DNA of 37,990 bases from contig JAEUQO010000424.1 in assembly GCA_016789605.1 (NCBI GenBank), forward strand, positions 1 to 37,990, in the 5' to 3' direction. Source of the DNA: Acidobacteriota bacterium. Lineage in GTDB: Bacteria > Acidobacteriota > Blastocatellia > RBC074. Below are positions 8,696 through 16,018 of the stretch, piece by piece (the first letter of the stretch is position 1; every line of letters starts with the position of its first letter). The notes under the pieces were generated by a model. The model was not told the DNA's origin. It saw only the letters and a list, made by a program, of their open reading frames with translations, and did not search any database. The position numbers were made by a program, and so were the translations under genes.

Positions 8696-9004
8696 GAGGT
8701 TTGGACGTGAGCGAAAATTTTCAGCTTGTCAGAAGGGGGGCGGTCTTCAGCGAAGCGACGCGCAAAGGATGCTTTTTGACCGTAATTTTTATGAATGATT
8801 CTGCCGCCGCCGCAACGCGTGGAATTATAAACAACTGCCTTGTGAAGTGACAATCTTCTGTGTTGTGGCGGGCTTGTCTAAACGATGCCGGGGCAGAGTT
8901 CGTTCCGGGTTTTTATTTTTCTTGCGGAGCATCCCGACTTTTACTTCTTCATCTAAGCCCGGCGCAATGAGTTGATGAGGGATGCATAACTATGGAGGAA
9001 AGGT
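8696..9004. other. Divergent intergenic region
   Basis: This 309-bp spacer separates the SBBP gene (minus) and the small secreted protein gene (plus). It holds a near-consensus minus-strand promoter (8824-8853). A strong ribosome binding site for the plus gene, GGAGGAAAGG, lies at 8995-9004, close to the ATG. I see no convincing plus-strand promoter and no RNA gene. Confidence 0.6.
8824..8853 (-). promoter_or_regulatory. Near-consensus sigma-70 promoter for the SBBP gene
   Basis: Read on the minus strand, TTGTCA (8853-8848, 5 of 6 consensus) is followed by an 18-base spacer and a perfect TATAAT (8829-8824). The predicted start near 8817 leaves a leader of about 120 bases to the SBBP ATG at 8695. 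Confidence 0.65.
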
Positions 9005-9379
9005 ATGAACTTGAACGGAATGAAACGAATGTTGTTGGCATTGTTGACGGGCGTGGTGTTGCTGGCTGGTGTCAACGCCACTGCCAATGCCCAGGGGCAA
9101 GGTTTTCGTCGCCCGCCACGGCGCGTCATTTATTACCGTCGGTATGATCCATTTTGGGAGCCCTATCGCACAGTGCGCGTCGTTGATCCCATCGCTTCAC
9201 AGCGCGAAGAAGGTTACAGCGAAGGACGCGACAAAGGGAAAGATGACGCCAAAGATGGCCGCGATTTCGATCCCGAAAATCACAAACAGTTCAACAAATC
9301 CAAAAGCCTCGCTTTCCGCGAAGCATTCCTGAAAGGCTATCAGGATGGGTATCGCAAACAGATGAACAAAGGCGACTAG
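9005..9379 (+). CDS. Small secreted basic protein with repeated GY.(E/D)G motif, function unknown
   Basis: A 124-residue protein not recognised as a named family. The signal peptide is clear: KRMLLALLTGVVLLAGVNATANAQ, with likely cleavage after ANAQ or ANA. The mature part begins with an Arg/Tyr-rich stretch (RRPPRRVIYYRRYDPFWEPY). It then has a charged, probably helical region with a repeated motif, EGYSEGRDKGKDDAKDG and, 40 residues later, KGYQDGYRKQ, separated by FNKSKSLAFREAFL. The spacing of Gly-Tyr/Gly positions recalls Yae1-type GxxxGYxxG helices, but this is only a resemblance. An excellent ribosome binding site (GGAGGAAAGG) suggests high expression. It is monocistronic: a hairpin terminator follows within 25 bases. 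It could be a periplasmic or outer-membrane-associated protein. Confidence 0.75.
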   Translation: MNLNGMKRMLLALLTGVVLLAGVNATANAQGQGFRRPPRRVIYYRRYDPFWEPYRTVRVVDPIASQREEGYSEGRDKGKDDAKDGRDFDPENHKQFNKSKSLAFREAFLKGYQDGYRKQMNKGD

Positions 9380-9401
9380 CCAATGCAACAAGCCGCCAAA
9401 C

Positions 9402-9444
9402 AAAGCGAACGAGATCACCTGATTTCGCTCGCTTTTTGTTTTTG
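9402..9444 (+). terminator. Rho-independent terminator after the small secreted protein gene
   Basis: The 14-base arms at 9402-9415 and 9422-9435 pair with one mismatch and one G-T wobble around a 6-base loop. The stem's own A/T-rich base (AAAGCG with CGCTTT) runs into TTGTTTTTG. It begins 23 bases after the stop at 9379. This is the clearest terminator in the window. Confidence 0.8.
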
Positions 9445-9606
9445 TGGAGATGCGCATTGGGCGACAAAATGCCCGCATTCATTTCTTCCTGACAGACAAC
9501 AAAAACGTCTATTTGCGATAGACTTGCCGCGCGCAGAACTATCTGATGCGCTCGGTCGTACGGGCCAAAGCCGCGTGAACCCAACCACAAAGAAAGAGGA
9601 ATCGTT

Positions 9607-10122
9607 TTGCTCAACAAAGACCTTTTGCAAGAGCTTTTTCGCCATATGGAATGGGCAGACGCCCTGGTCTGGAATGCCGTCTTGACGACAGAAGGCGCGC
9701 GCACGGACGCCAAGATTCAGGAATACCTGCAACACGTGCACACCGTGCAACAAGCGTTTTTTACGCTGTGGCGCGCAGAGCCGTTGACGGGCCAGTTTCC
9801 GACCTTTGCCGATGCCGCATCGCTGATGACCTGGGGCCAGTCATATTACGGTGACGTCCACGCTTATTTGGCACAACTGACGCCAGAAGCCGCCGCGAAA
9901 CCGTTGTCTCCGCCGTGGGCGGCGATGATCGAAAAACGACTGGGCCGCCCGCCGGGCGCAACCACCATCGCAGAAACCGCGCTGCAAGTGGCGCTGCACA
10001 CGACCTATCACCGGGGACAAATCAACGCCCGCTTGCGCGCCCTGGGCGCAGATCCGCCGCTCGTAGATTACATCGCCTGGCTCTGGCAGGAACGTCCCGC
10101 CGCTACCTGGCCTACCGTGTGA
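9607..10122 (+). CDS. DinB-family four-helix-bundle protein
   Basis: 171 residues, the usual length for the DinB/YfiT-like metalloenzyme-like superfamily. Members bind a divalent metal through three histidines, and some act as thiol (e.g. bacillithiol) transferases. Visible features: LLQELFRHMEWADALVWNAV in helix 1, HVHTVQQAFFTLW in helix 2 (H43/H45), and the C-terminal HTTYHRGQINARLRALG (H131, H135). This gives a plausible metal triad of H45 (or H43), H131 and H135. The start is TTG at 9607, supported by GAGGA at 9596-9600 with a 6-base spacing. There is no in-frame ATG nearby upstream. The gene stands alone between a terminator and a tRNA on the other strand. The substrate is unknown. Confidence 0.88.
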   Translation: MLNKDLLQELFRHMEWADALVWNAVLTTEGARTDAKIQEYLQHVHTVQQAFFTLWRAEPLTGQFPTFADAASLMTWGQSYYGDVHAYLAQLTPEAAAKPLSPPWAAMIEKRLGRPPGATTIAETALQVALHTTYHRGQINARLRALGADPPLVDYIAWLWQERPAATWPTV

Positions 10123-10239
10123 CGTTTTTGCCCACCTGAAGGCTGTTTGCACAGACGTAACCAGGCATACAGCCTCAGTGCGTTTTACGACAGCCAGGAA
10201 ACTGCAATTTGATTTGGGTTTAAGTCTGGTGGGAATGAA
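10123..10239. other. Short spacer with weak inverted repeat after DinB gene
   Basis: An inverted repeat (AGGCTGT at 10140-10146 with ACAGCCT at 10169-10175) has a 22-base loop and no adjacent U-tract. It may be a weak terminator for either strand. Nothing else is recognisable. Confidence 0.3.
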
Positions 10240-10314
<75 letters not shown>

Positions 10315-10433
10315 TAATTTCGGAAGAACGTTTATTTGCAGGCGCTTAGAGAGAGGCTCTCAAAGCGAGGGCGTATGCTCCCATAGATCATTTGATCCGT
10401 CAAGACCCCTTCAGAAACTTGTCCAGAGAACGC

Positions 10434-10462
10434 TTTACCCTTCTGTCTGGCTGGCCTACACT
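10434..10462 (+). promoter_or_regulatory. Candidate promoter for the ThuA-like / serine hydrolase pair
   Basis: TTTACC (10434-10439, 4 of 6) is followed by a 17-base spacer and TACACT (10457-10462, 4 of 6). It is placed 31 bases before the ATG at 10493, with the AGGGAG ribosome binding site (10476-10481) between. Confidence 0.4.
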
Positions 10463-10492
10463 CGCGCAAACTCACAGGGAGATTTCCAAACG

Positions 10493-11368
10493 ATGAAGCT
10501 CAAATCGCTGCTTTTGTGTTGTGTGTGGTTGTGTATTGCCGTGCTGAATTTGTCGTCTGGCGTGGCGGCCAAACGTCCGCACATCGTGTTTGTCACCGGT
10601 GACCACGAATACAGTTCGGAAGGCACCATGCCGCTGTTGGCGGCGGCGCTGGAAAAACATTACGGCTTTCAGACGACAGTGCTCAAAGCCTTTCCCGACG
10701 AAAACGCCGAAGACAACATCCCCGGTTTGGAGGCTTTGGCCCAGGCCGATGTCGCGGTGTTTTTCTTGCGTTGGCGGCAATTGCCCAAAGAACAGGTCGA
10801 ACACATTCGCCGCTATCTGAATTCGGGGCGACCGGTGGTCGCGTTTCGCACCACGACGCACGCGTTCAATTATCCGAAAGGGCATCCGCTGGAAGTCTGG
10901 AACGCCTTTGCGCCTGATTATCTGGGTGGCCCGCCGGGGTGGGGCGGAGGCCATTATCATTACGGCCATCGCTCGACGACAGAGGTGACGGTGATGCCAG
11001 CGGCGGCAGACGATCCGCTTTTGCGTGGCGTCGAACGTACATTTCAAGTGCCTTCGTGGCTGTATCACGTTTTGCCGAACTATCCGCCCAAAGACGCCAA
11101 ACTCTTACTGATGGGACGCGCGCTCAACCCTGAGAAGAAAAATGCGGTAGAAAACCCTGTCGCCTGGACGTGGACAAACAAAGTCGGCGGTCGTGTGTTT
11201 ATGACGACCTTGGGGCATCCGGGCGATTTTCAGGTCGAATCGTTTCAGCGGTTGGTGGTCAACGGCATTCATTGGGCGGTGGGCAAACCTGTGCCGAAAA
11301 AATGGCCGGGCAAAATTGACATCAACGTGCCCTATCACGGAATTCGGAAGACGGCGGAGAAAAAATGA
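10493..11368 (+). CDS. Secreted ThuA-like domain protein
   Basis: 291 residues from the ATG at 10493, chosen because it gives a signal peptide (MKLKSLLLCCVWLCIAVLNL, cleavage near SGVAA) and has AGGGAG upstream. Longer in-frame starts would run through tRNA-Cys. The mature part has a class-I-glutamine-amidotransferase-like (ThuA) fold: HIVFVTGDHEYSSEGTMPLL, a middle strand ADVAVFFLRWRQLPKEQ, then RRYLNSGRPVVAFRTTTHAF, GGHYHYGH, and the C-terminal GRVFMTTLGHPGDF with VNGIHWAVGK. ThuA-like proteins are common in Acidobacteriota, Planctomycetota and Bacteroidota and are linked to sugar metabolism, with activity mostly unproven. It overlaps the next gene by 4 bases, suggesting a two-gene unit of exported enzymes. 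Confidence 0.88.
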   Translation: MKLKSLLLCCVWLCIAVLNLSSGVAAKRPHIVFVTGDHEYSSEGTMPLLAAALEKHYGFQTTVLKAFPDENAEDNIPGLEALAQADVAVFFLRWRQLPKEQVEHIRRYLNSGRPVVAFRTTTHAFNYPKGHPLEVWNAFAPDYLGGPPGWGGGHYHYGHRSTTEVTVMPAAADDPLLRGVERTFQVPSWLYHVLPNYPPKDAKLLLMGRALNPEKKNAVENPVAWTWTNKVGGRVFMTTLGHPGDFQVESFQRLVVNGIHWAVGKPVPKKWPGKIDINVPYHGIRKTAEKK

Positions 11369-12657
11369 AACAGGTCATCATTGCAATTGGGCTGGTTGGA
11401 TTGCTGTGGTCGGCGGCGGCCACGCCTGTGTGGGCGCAAAAAGCCAGGGCGGCGAACGCAGAGCAAACGGCCAAGCCCGCGAAAAAAACGGCGGCCAGCA
11501 AAACCGCCAGCGTGCCGGAAGGGCTGGATGCCGAGCGATTGGCGCGCATTCCCGACCGCATGAAATCGTTTGTCGAACGCGGACGCGCGGCGGGCATCGT
11601 GACGTTGCTGGCGCAGCGCGGCAAGGTCGTACAGCAATCCGTCAACGGCGTGCAGGATTTGGAAAGCAAGACGCCGATGCGCGAAGACACGCTGTTTCAA
11701 ATCGCTTCGATGACCAAACCGATCACCGCCGTCGGCATTATGATCCTGGCCGAAGACGGATTGCTGGCGCTGAGCGATCCGCTAGAGAAATTCCTGCCGG
11801 GCTTTGCCGGGGTGCAAATTCGCGAAAAGAAAGAAGACAGCGAGTTGGAAGAAGTGCGCAAACCGACGCGCAAACCGACTGTGCGCGATTTGCTGACGCA
11901 CACTTCCGGGATGGGCGGCGGTTACCCGAAAGGCTTTGAAGACCTGTTTGAGAAACGAAACCGCACGCTGGCCGAAGCCGCTGACGCCTTTCACACGCGC
12001 TATCTGGATTTCGAACCGGGCACGAAATGGGGCTACAGCAACATGGGCATTGCCGCGCTGGGCCGCATCATCGAAATCGTTTCGGGCAAAAGCTACGAAG
12101 ATTTCATCAGCGAACGCATCTTCCAGCCGCTGAAAATGCAAGACAGTCATTTTTTCGTGCCGGAAAGCAAACACAGCCGCATCGCGACGATTTACAAACT
12201 CGAAGACAACCGGCTGGTCAAATCCAATGTGGATGTGTTGCGCATGGGGGCGAAATATCCTGCGCCGGAAGCCGGGCTGTATTCGACTGCGCCGGATTTG
12301 TTTCGCTTTTATCAGATGATGCTCAACGGCGGAGCGCTTGAGGGCAAACGCATTCTGTCAAAAGCCTCGGTGGATTTGATGACGCAGGTGCATACGGGCG
12401 AGTTGAAGGTGGGCTTTTCGCCGGGCGTGGGCTTTGGGCTGGGCTGGAGCGTGGTGCGCAATGTCGAAGGAACTTTTCGCGGCAATGCGATGGGCACCTT
12501 TGGACACGGCGGATTGTGGCGTACGTTTGCGTTTGTTGATCCGCAAAAAGAACTGATCGGCATCATCCTGATGCAACGCGTGAGCAGTGACGGCGATATG
12601 GCGGATGAGATCAACGCATTTTGCCTGATGGCTTCGGCGGCGGTGTTGCCGAAATAA
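11365..12657 (+). CDS. Secreted serine hydrolase, class C beta-lactamase-like (PF00144)
   Basis: 430 residues with an N-terminal signal peptide (KQVIIAIGLVGLLWSAAATPVWAQ) and an Ala/Lys-rich linker (~26-50). The penicillin-binding-type active site is complete: S115-M-T-K118 (nucleophile and base), Y224-S-N226, and H381-G-G in place of KTG. This set fits esterase/DD-peptidase/class C-like hydrolases. The HGG version is common in esterases and peptidases of this family rather than true beta-lactamases. It is probably periplasmic or extracellular. Its start overlaps the stop of the ThuA-like gene (ATGA), so it is co-expressed. The substrate cannot be told from sequence. It ends 25 bases before the stop of the convergent beta-helix/CAP gene. 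Confidence 0.92.
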   Translation: MKQVIIAIGLVGLLWSAAATPVWAQKARAANAEQTAKPAKKTAASKTASVPEGLDAERLARIPDRMKSFVERGRAAGIVTLLAQRGKVVQQSVNGVQDLESKTPMREDTLFQIASMTKPITAVGIMILAEDGLLALSDPLEKFLPGFAGVQIREKKEDSELEEVRKPTRKPTVRDLLTHTSGMGGGYPKGFEDLFEKRNRTLAEAADAFHTRYLDFEPGTKWGYSNMGIAALGRIIEIVSGKSYEDFISERIFQPLKMQDSHFFVPESKHSRIATIYKLEDNRLVKSNVDVLRMGAKYPAPEAGLYSTAPDLFRFYQMMLNGGALEGKRILSKASVDLMTQVHTGELKVGFSPGVGFGLGWSVVRNVEGTFRGNAMGTFGHGGLWRTFAFVDPQKELIGIILMQRVSSDGDMADEINAFCLMASAAVLPK

Positions 12658-12682
12658 GCCGCCGAAGCCGACCAGTTTTGAT

Positions 12683-15600
12683 TTACGGCGTTTTGGGTAA
12701 AAAGATCATTTGCGGGTCGTCGAGTTTGTTGTCGTCGAGCAGCCAGCCGCGCAAAAAGTTTTTCATCGTGCCTCCGCCGTCCACCGCAAAAAATGTGAGC
12801 TGTCCGGGCGACGCGTGCACGCGAATAGTCGCCCGCGGCAAATTGGCTGCGCGCGTAAAGGTGACGACTTCTTCGTTGCGCGCGGTGTCGTGCGTCGCCG
12901 ACCAGGTGCCCGCTTCAATCTGGGTCGGTGATTGAAAGGCGCGATAGCCGCGCATCACCCACGTGCCATCCGCATTGAATTGAAATTCCGTGATAAAGCC
13001 CGTGCGATCCCATTCGCCATAATTGGCATGCACGACGCCCAACGGCGAAATCGTATACATCACCTTCCACGCGCCCAACAGATTTTCTGGCGCAGACGGA
13101 TCAGCCAACCGGTTGTTGCCTTGCGGCGGCGGATCGCGCCAACACAGGCGCGGACTGGAATCCAGATCGCAATGCACCGCGTCATACACTTTGCCGTCGT
13201 CGCCATATCCGCTGAAGCGGTGATCTTCGAGCAACGCCGCTGACGGCGGGCGCGTGCGAATCAACTCGTTGCGATCAACGCGCCCTTCATCATCTTCGCC
13301 GGGCACAGAAATCGTTTTGTCCCAATAGGCTGCCAGCGTCAGGCTCCAGTGCCAGCGGTTGGCCGTGGTGTTGCGCGTGTGCGCGACACCGGCAGTTTTC
13401 CAAAACGGATTGAGCAGAATTTGTTTGTCCGCCGGATTGGCCAGCCATTGCGAAAACACCTGACCTGCATCCAGTTCGCCTGCGGCGACCAGGGCGTTTT
13501 CATCTATTGGCGCAGCGTCGCCGGGAAAGCCGAAATCGCGCGCACGTTGCAAGGGAACGCGTCCCAAACTATCAATCTTATTGGTGTAATTGCGGGCGGC
13601 CATGTCTCGCGAAAGCCAATCGCTGGCGTTGGTCAACGCGACCGAAGCGCCCAAAGGGCTGCGTCCGTTTTGTAAGCGAAATTGGTTGATCAGATTGAGC
13701 AGCGATTGCTCTTCGGCGTCGAGCGGAGTCGCCGTCAGCGAATCAACTGGCGTGGGCGGCGGAGTTGGAGCCGGAGTTGGAGTCGGAGTTGGAGTCGGAG
13801 TTGGAGTTGGGCTTGGTTTAGGAGTTGGAGTCGGGGTAGGCGTCGGGGTGGGAGTCGGTGTAGGTGTGGGGCTGGGTTTGGGCGTCGGCGTTGGAGTCGG
13901 AGTTGGATTTGGCGTAGGCGTCGGTGTCGGTGTTGGGCCTGGGGTTGAAGACGAGGCTGGCAAGACCACAAACGCCGCGAAAGTCGGCCCCAGGCCCGTG
14001 GTCGGCATCGGAATCCGAACCGGCGTCCCGTTGTATGTGCCGGTGACAACCGGTGCGCCAAACCAATTGGTCACGTCGCGGATTTCATAACGCGTTCCGT
14101 TGGCCAACACGTTGTTGAGGTTCACGTCTACCGCAGAATTGCGATCCCAGTTGTAAACCGTGATGTTGGCACGATTGGCTTCGTATTGGTTGGGGCGGAC
14201 AAAGACTTTGACGCCAGCGGGCGCGGCAGCGGCAAACTGGCTGCCCGCGTCATAACCGGTTGTTTGCTTCCAGTTGGCAAAATTGAAAACGCCAAAGCCT
14301 GTGCCGACGCGGAAGATGAACGGCGTCGCATAGGTCGCGAAATACGAATTGCTATTCCAGTTATAGGCCGAATATGGCAACCCGGCAGGCAATCCGACGG
14401 TTGCGATGTTCTGCGAACCAACAAAGGTATTGCCCGTCATCGTCACCGATTGCCATTCCTGAATCCAGGTCACGACCGAACCGCCCGCCAGATAATTGTC
14501 TTGAAAGAGCGCGTCCTTGTTGTCTTTGGCAGAGTAGTAAATGCTGCAATTGGTCGTGTTGACCTTGTCGAGCGGATGGTAGAGGTAATTGTTGATGATC
14601 TTGACGCGTTCGGACGGTTTCAGGCCGCCAATCAGAATATTGTCGTAATCGCTATTTTCGGGCACGGCGGGCGAACCGTTGCCAAAGATGGTGTTGCCTT
14701 CGATGTGAAAGCCTTTGATTTCGCCGCCCTGGGTATAGGCGTGAATGCCATAACCGTATTGGTTGAACACGATGTTATCCACCAGCCGTTTGGTGCCGGT
14801 GTCATTTTGCGTATAGATGCCGTGTCCGTGTCCGCGGTCGCCGCCCGGCCCTTGCCAGCCGTTGCGATAGATGATGCAGCCATACATTTCAGCATCAAGC
14901 GCAGGCGTCCACATTCCCACACCGCTGCCGGTATCGTGGATGATCAGGTTGATGAACTTCGTGTTCGGGCCATAGATGTTGACGCCCGAAGGCCGCGTTT
15001 TGGTGCGATCCGGGTCAGAGCAGGTCAGTTCCAGCCCCCAGAAATTCGTCCAGCTTCCTTCGGAAATGAGCACGGCCCAGGCGTCGAGCGGCGTATCCAG
15101 AATCGCGCGTTCGCCGGGATAAGCGCGAATGGTGATTGGTCTGCCTTGTTCGCCGCGCACTGACGCGCGGAATTCATTGGCGCGATATGTGCCGCCGCGA
15201 ATCCAGATCGTGTCGCCCGGTTTGGCCGGGCTGGTGAAGGTCGAAAGCGCCGTCGCGATATCCAACGGATGCGCAGGCGTGCCGTCTCCGCTGGGGGTGC
15301 CATTGGTCGCGACATAAACGCCCGGCAACGTTCCCGGCGGCAATGGCGTCGGTGTCGGTGATGGCGTAGGAGTTGGCGTCGGCGTTGGTGTAGGAGTTGG
15401 CGTCGGTGTCGGTTTGGGCGTGGGAGTCGGCGTCGGCGTAGGAGTCGGAGTTGGTGATGGAGTTGGGGTTGGCGACGGAGTTGGGGTTGGCGTCGGCGTC
15501 GGCGCTGCCAGTGTTTTGATTGAAACCACGTCAGACGCAATTGCCTGACTGCCGACTACGGTCGCGGTTTTGACTTGATAGTAATACGTTGTGTCGGGTG

Positions 15601-15928
15601 AGAGCGCTGTGTCGGTGTGGGTGACGACGTTCGCGGCTGCATTGCGGATCAGCATGAAATCTGTCGTCGGCGACAACGAACGGAAAATCTGATACGCGCT
15701 GGCAGACGTGGAATTGACCAACCGCCAATCTAGCCGCACTGACGTGGCTGATACAGTTCTGGCTGTCAGTTCAATGCGCGGCGGTGCGGGCGCTGCCAGC
15801 AACTGGCGGAAAAATTGCGGCGCAAACACCGCAAGCGTCAGCATCACGCTCAGCGCCAGGACGCGACACGCCACCGAATCACGCAAGCGGGTGAGGAAAC
15901 CAGCCCAACCTCTGTTGAAATACGGCAT
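12683..15928 (-). CDS. Large secreted Fn3 / parallel beta-helix / CAP-domain protein
   Basis: 1081 residues from the ATG at 15928; a TTG at 15973 would add 15 residues, and neither start has a clear ribosome binding site. Order: signal or anchor helix (VLALSVMLTLAVFAPQFF); an Fn3-like domain (RIELTARTVSATSVRLDWRL through TTYYYQVKTATV); a (Thr-Pro)n linker; a pectin-lyase-like right-handed beta-helix of ~430 residues (GDTIWIRGGTYRANEF, FINLIIHDTGSGVGMW, HGIYTQNDTG, IEGNTIFGNG); a second (Thr-Pro)n linker. After that comes a CAP/SCP-like domain (LLNLINQFRLQNGRSPL, ENALVAAGELDAGQVFSQWL, AGVAHTRN). The last ~200 residues contain a lipocalin-like segment (GAWKVMYTISPLGV, FQFNADGTWVMRGY). The beta-helix suggests polysaccharide binding or cleavage. 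It lies at the downstream end of the glycan locus, same strand, after a weak hairpin. Carbohydrate activity is inferred only. Confidence 0.8.
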   Translation of the reverse strand: MPYFNRGWAGFLTRLRDSVACRVLALSVMLTLAVFAPQFFRQLLAAPAPPRIELTARTVSATSVRLDWRLVNSTSASAYQIFRSLSPTTDFMLIRNAAANVVTHTDTALSPDTTYYYQVKTATVVGSQAIASDVVSIKTLAAPTPTPTPTPSPTPTPSPTPTPTPTPTPTPKPTPTPTPTPTPTPTPTPSPTPTPLPPGTLPGVYVATNGTPSGDGTPAHPLDIATALSTFTSPAKPGDTIWIRGGTYRANEFRASVRGEQGRPITIRAYPGERAILDTPLDAWAVLISEGSWTNFWGLELTCSDPDRTKTRPSGVNIYGPNTKFINLIIHDTGSGVGMWTPALDAEMYGCIIYRNGWQGPGGDRGHGHGIYTQNDTGTKRLVDNIVFNQYGYGIHAYTQGGEIKGFHIEGNTIFGNGSPAVPENSDYDNILIGGLKPSERVKIINNYLYHPLDKVNTTNCSIYYSAKDNKDALFQDNYLAGGSVVTWIQEWQSVTMTGNTFVGSQNIATVGLPAGLPYSAYNWNSNSYFATYATPFIFRVGTGFGVFNFANWKQTTGYDAGSQFAAAAPAGVKVFVRPNQYEANRANITVYNWDRNSAVDVNLNNVLANGTRYEIRDVTNWFGAPVVTGTYNGTPVRIPMPTTGLGPTFAAFVVLPASSSTPGPTPTPTPTPNPTPTPTPTPKPSPTPTPTPTPTPTPTPTPKPSPTPTPTPTPTPTPAPTPPPTPVDSLTATPLDAEEQSLLNLINQFRLQNGRSPLGASVALTNASDWLSRDMAARNYTNKIDSLGRVPLQRARDFGFPGDAAPIDENALVAAGELDAGQVFSQWLANPADKQILLNPFWKTAGVAHTRNTTANRWHWSLTLAAYWDKTISVPGEDDEGRVDRNELIRTRPPSAALLEDHRFSGYGDDGKVYDAVHCDLDSSPRLCWRDPPPQGNNRLADPSAPENLLGAWKVMYTISPLGVVHANYGEWDRTGFITEFQFNADGTWVMRGYRAFQSPTQIEAGTWSATHDTARNEEVVTFTRAANLPRATIRVHASPGQLTFFAVDGGGTMKNFLRGWLLDDNKLDDPQMIFLPKTP
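13748..13945 (-). repeat. Thr-Pro low-complexity coding repeat (linker 2)
   Basis: A degenerate 6-bp repeat encoding (Thr-Pro)n, with Ser, Lys, Ala and Asn variants, joins the beta-helix to the CAP domain. Repeats like this are prone to slippage and assembly error, so the length in this strain may vary. Confidence 0.9.
15344..15502 (-). repeat. Thr-Pro low-complexity coding repeat (linker 1)
   Basis: A second degenerate (Thr-Pro)n tract of about 53 codons between the Fn3-like domain and the beta-helix. It is very similar at DNA level to the tract at 13748-13945, so the two could recombine and delete the beta-helix. Confidence 0.9.
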
Positions 15929-15999
15929 AACAGTTATGTTTCCAGCGATGAAGAAAATCAGGCGGGGCAGCAACTATGAAGCAACTTGGCGTCGGGCAG

Positions 16000-16018
16000 A
16001 AAGCCTGAGGAATCAGGC
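16000..16018 (-). terminator. Weak hairpin at the end of the glycan gene run
   Basis: Minus-strand GCCTGA-TTCC-TCAGGC (16018-16003) makes a perfect 6-bp stem with a 4-base loop, followed by only TTT. It begins within the stop codon of the GT2 gene ending at 16013. It may partly separate the glycan operon from the beta-helix/CAP gene. The U-tract is poor. Confidence 0.35.

Noticed and set aside
11365..12657. Antibiotic-resistance beta-lactamase
   Set aside because: The third motif is HGG, not KTG, and the context is a ThuA-like partner. PF00144 members are mostly esterases and peptidases.
13590..14090. Gly-Val-rich open frame (GVGVGVGVG) on the plus strand
   Set aside because: It is the antisense shadow of the Thr-Pro linker of the beta-helix/CAP gene; the real gene reads the other way with clear domains.
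13748..15502. Possible CRISPR or tandem-repeat array
   Set aside because: The repetition is 6-bp periodic coding sequence for Thr-Pro linkers. There are no spacers or uniform repeats.
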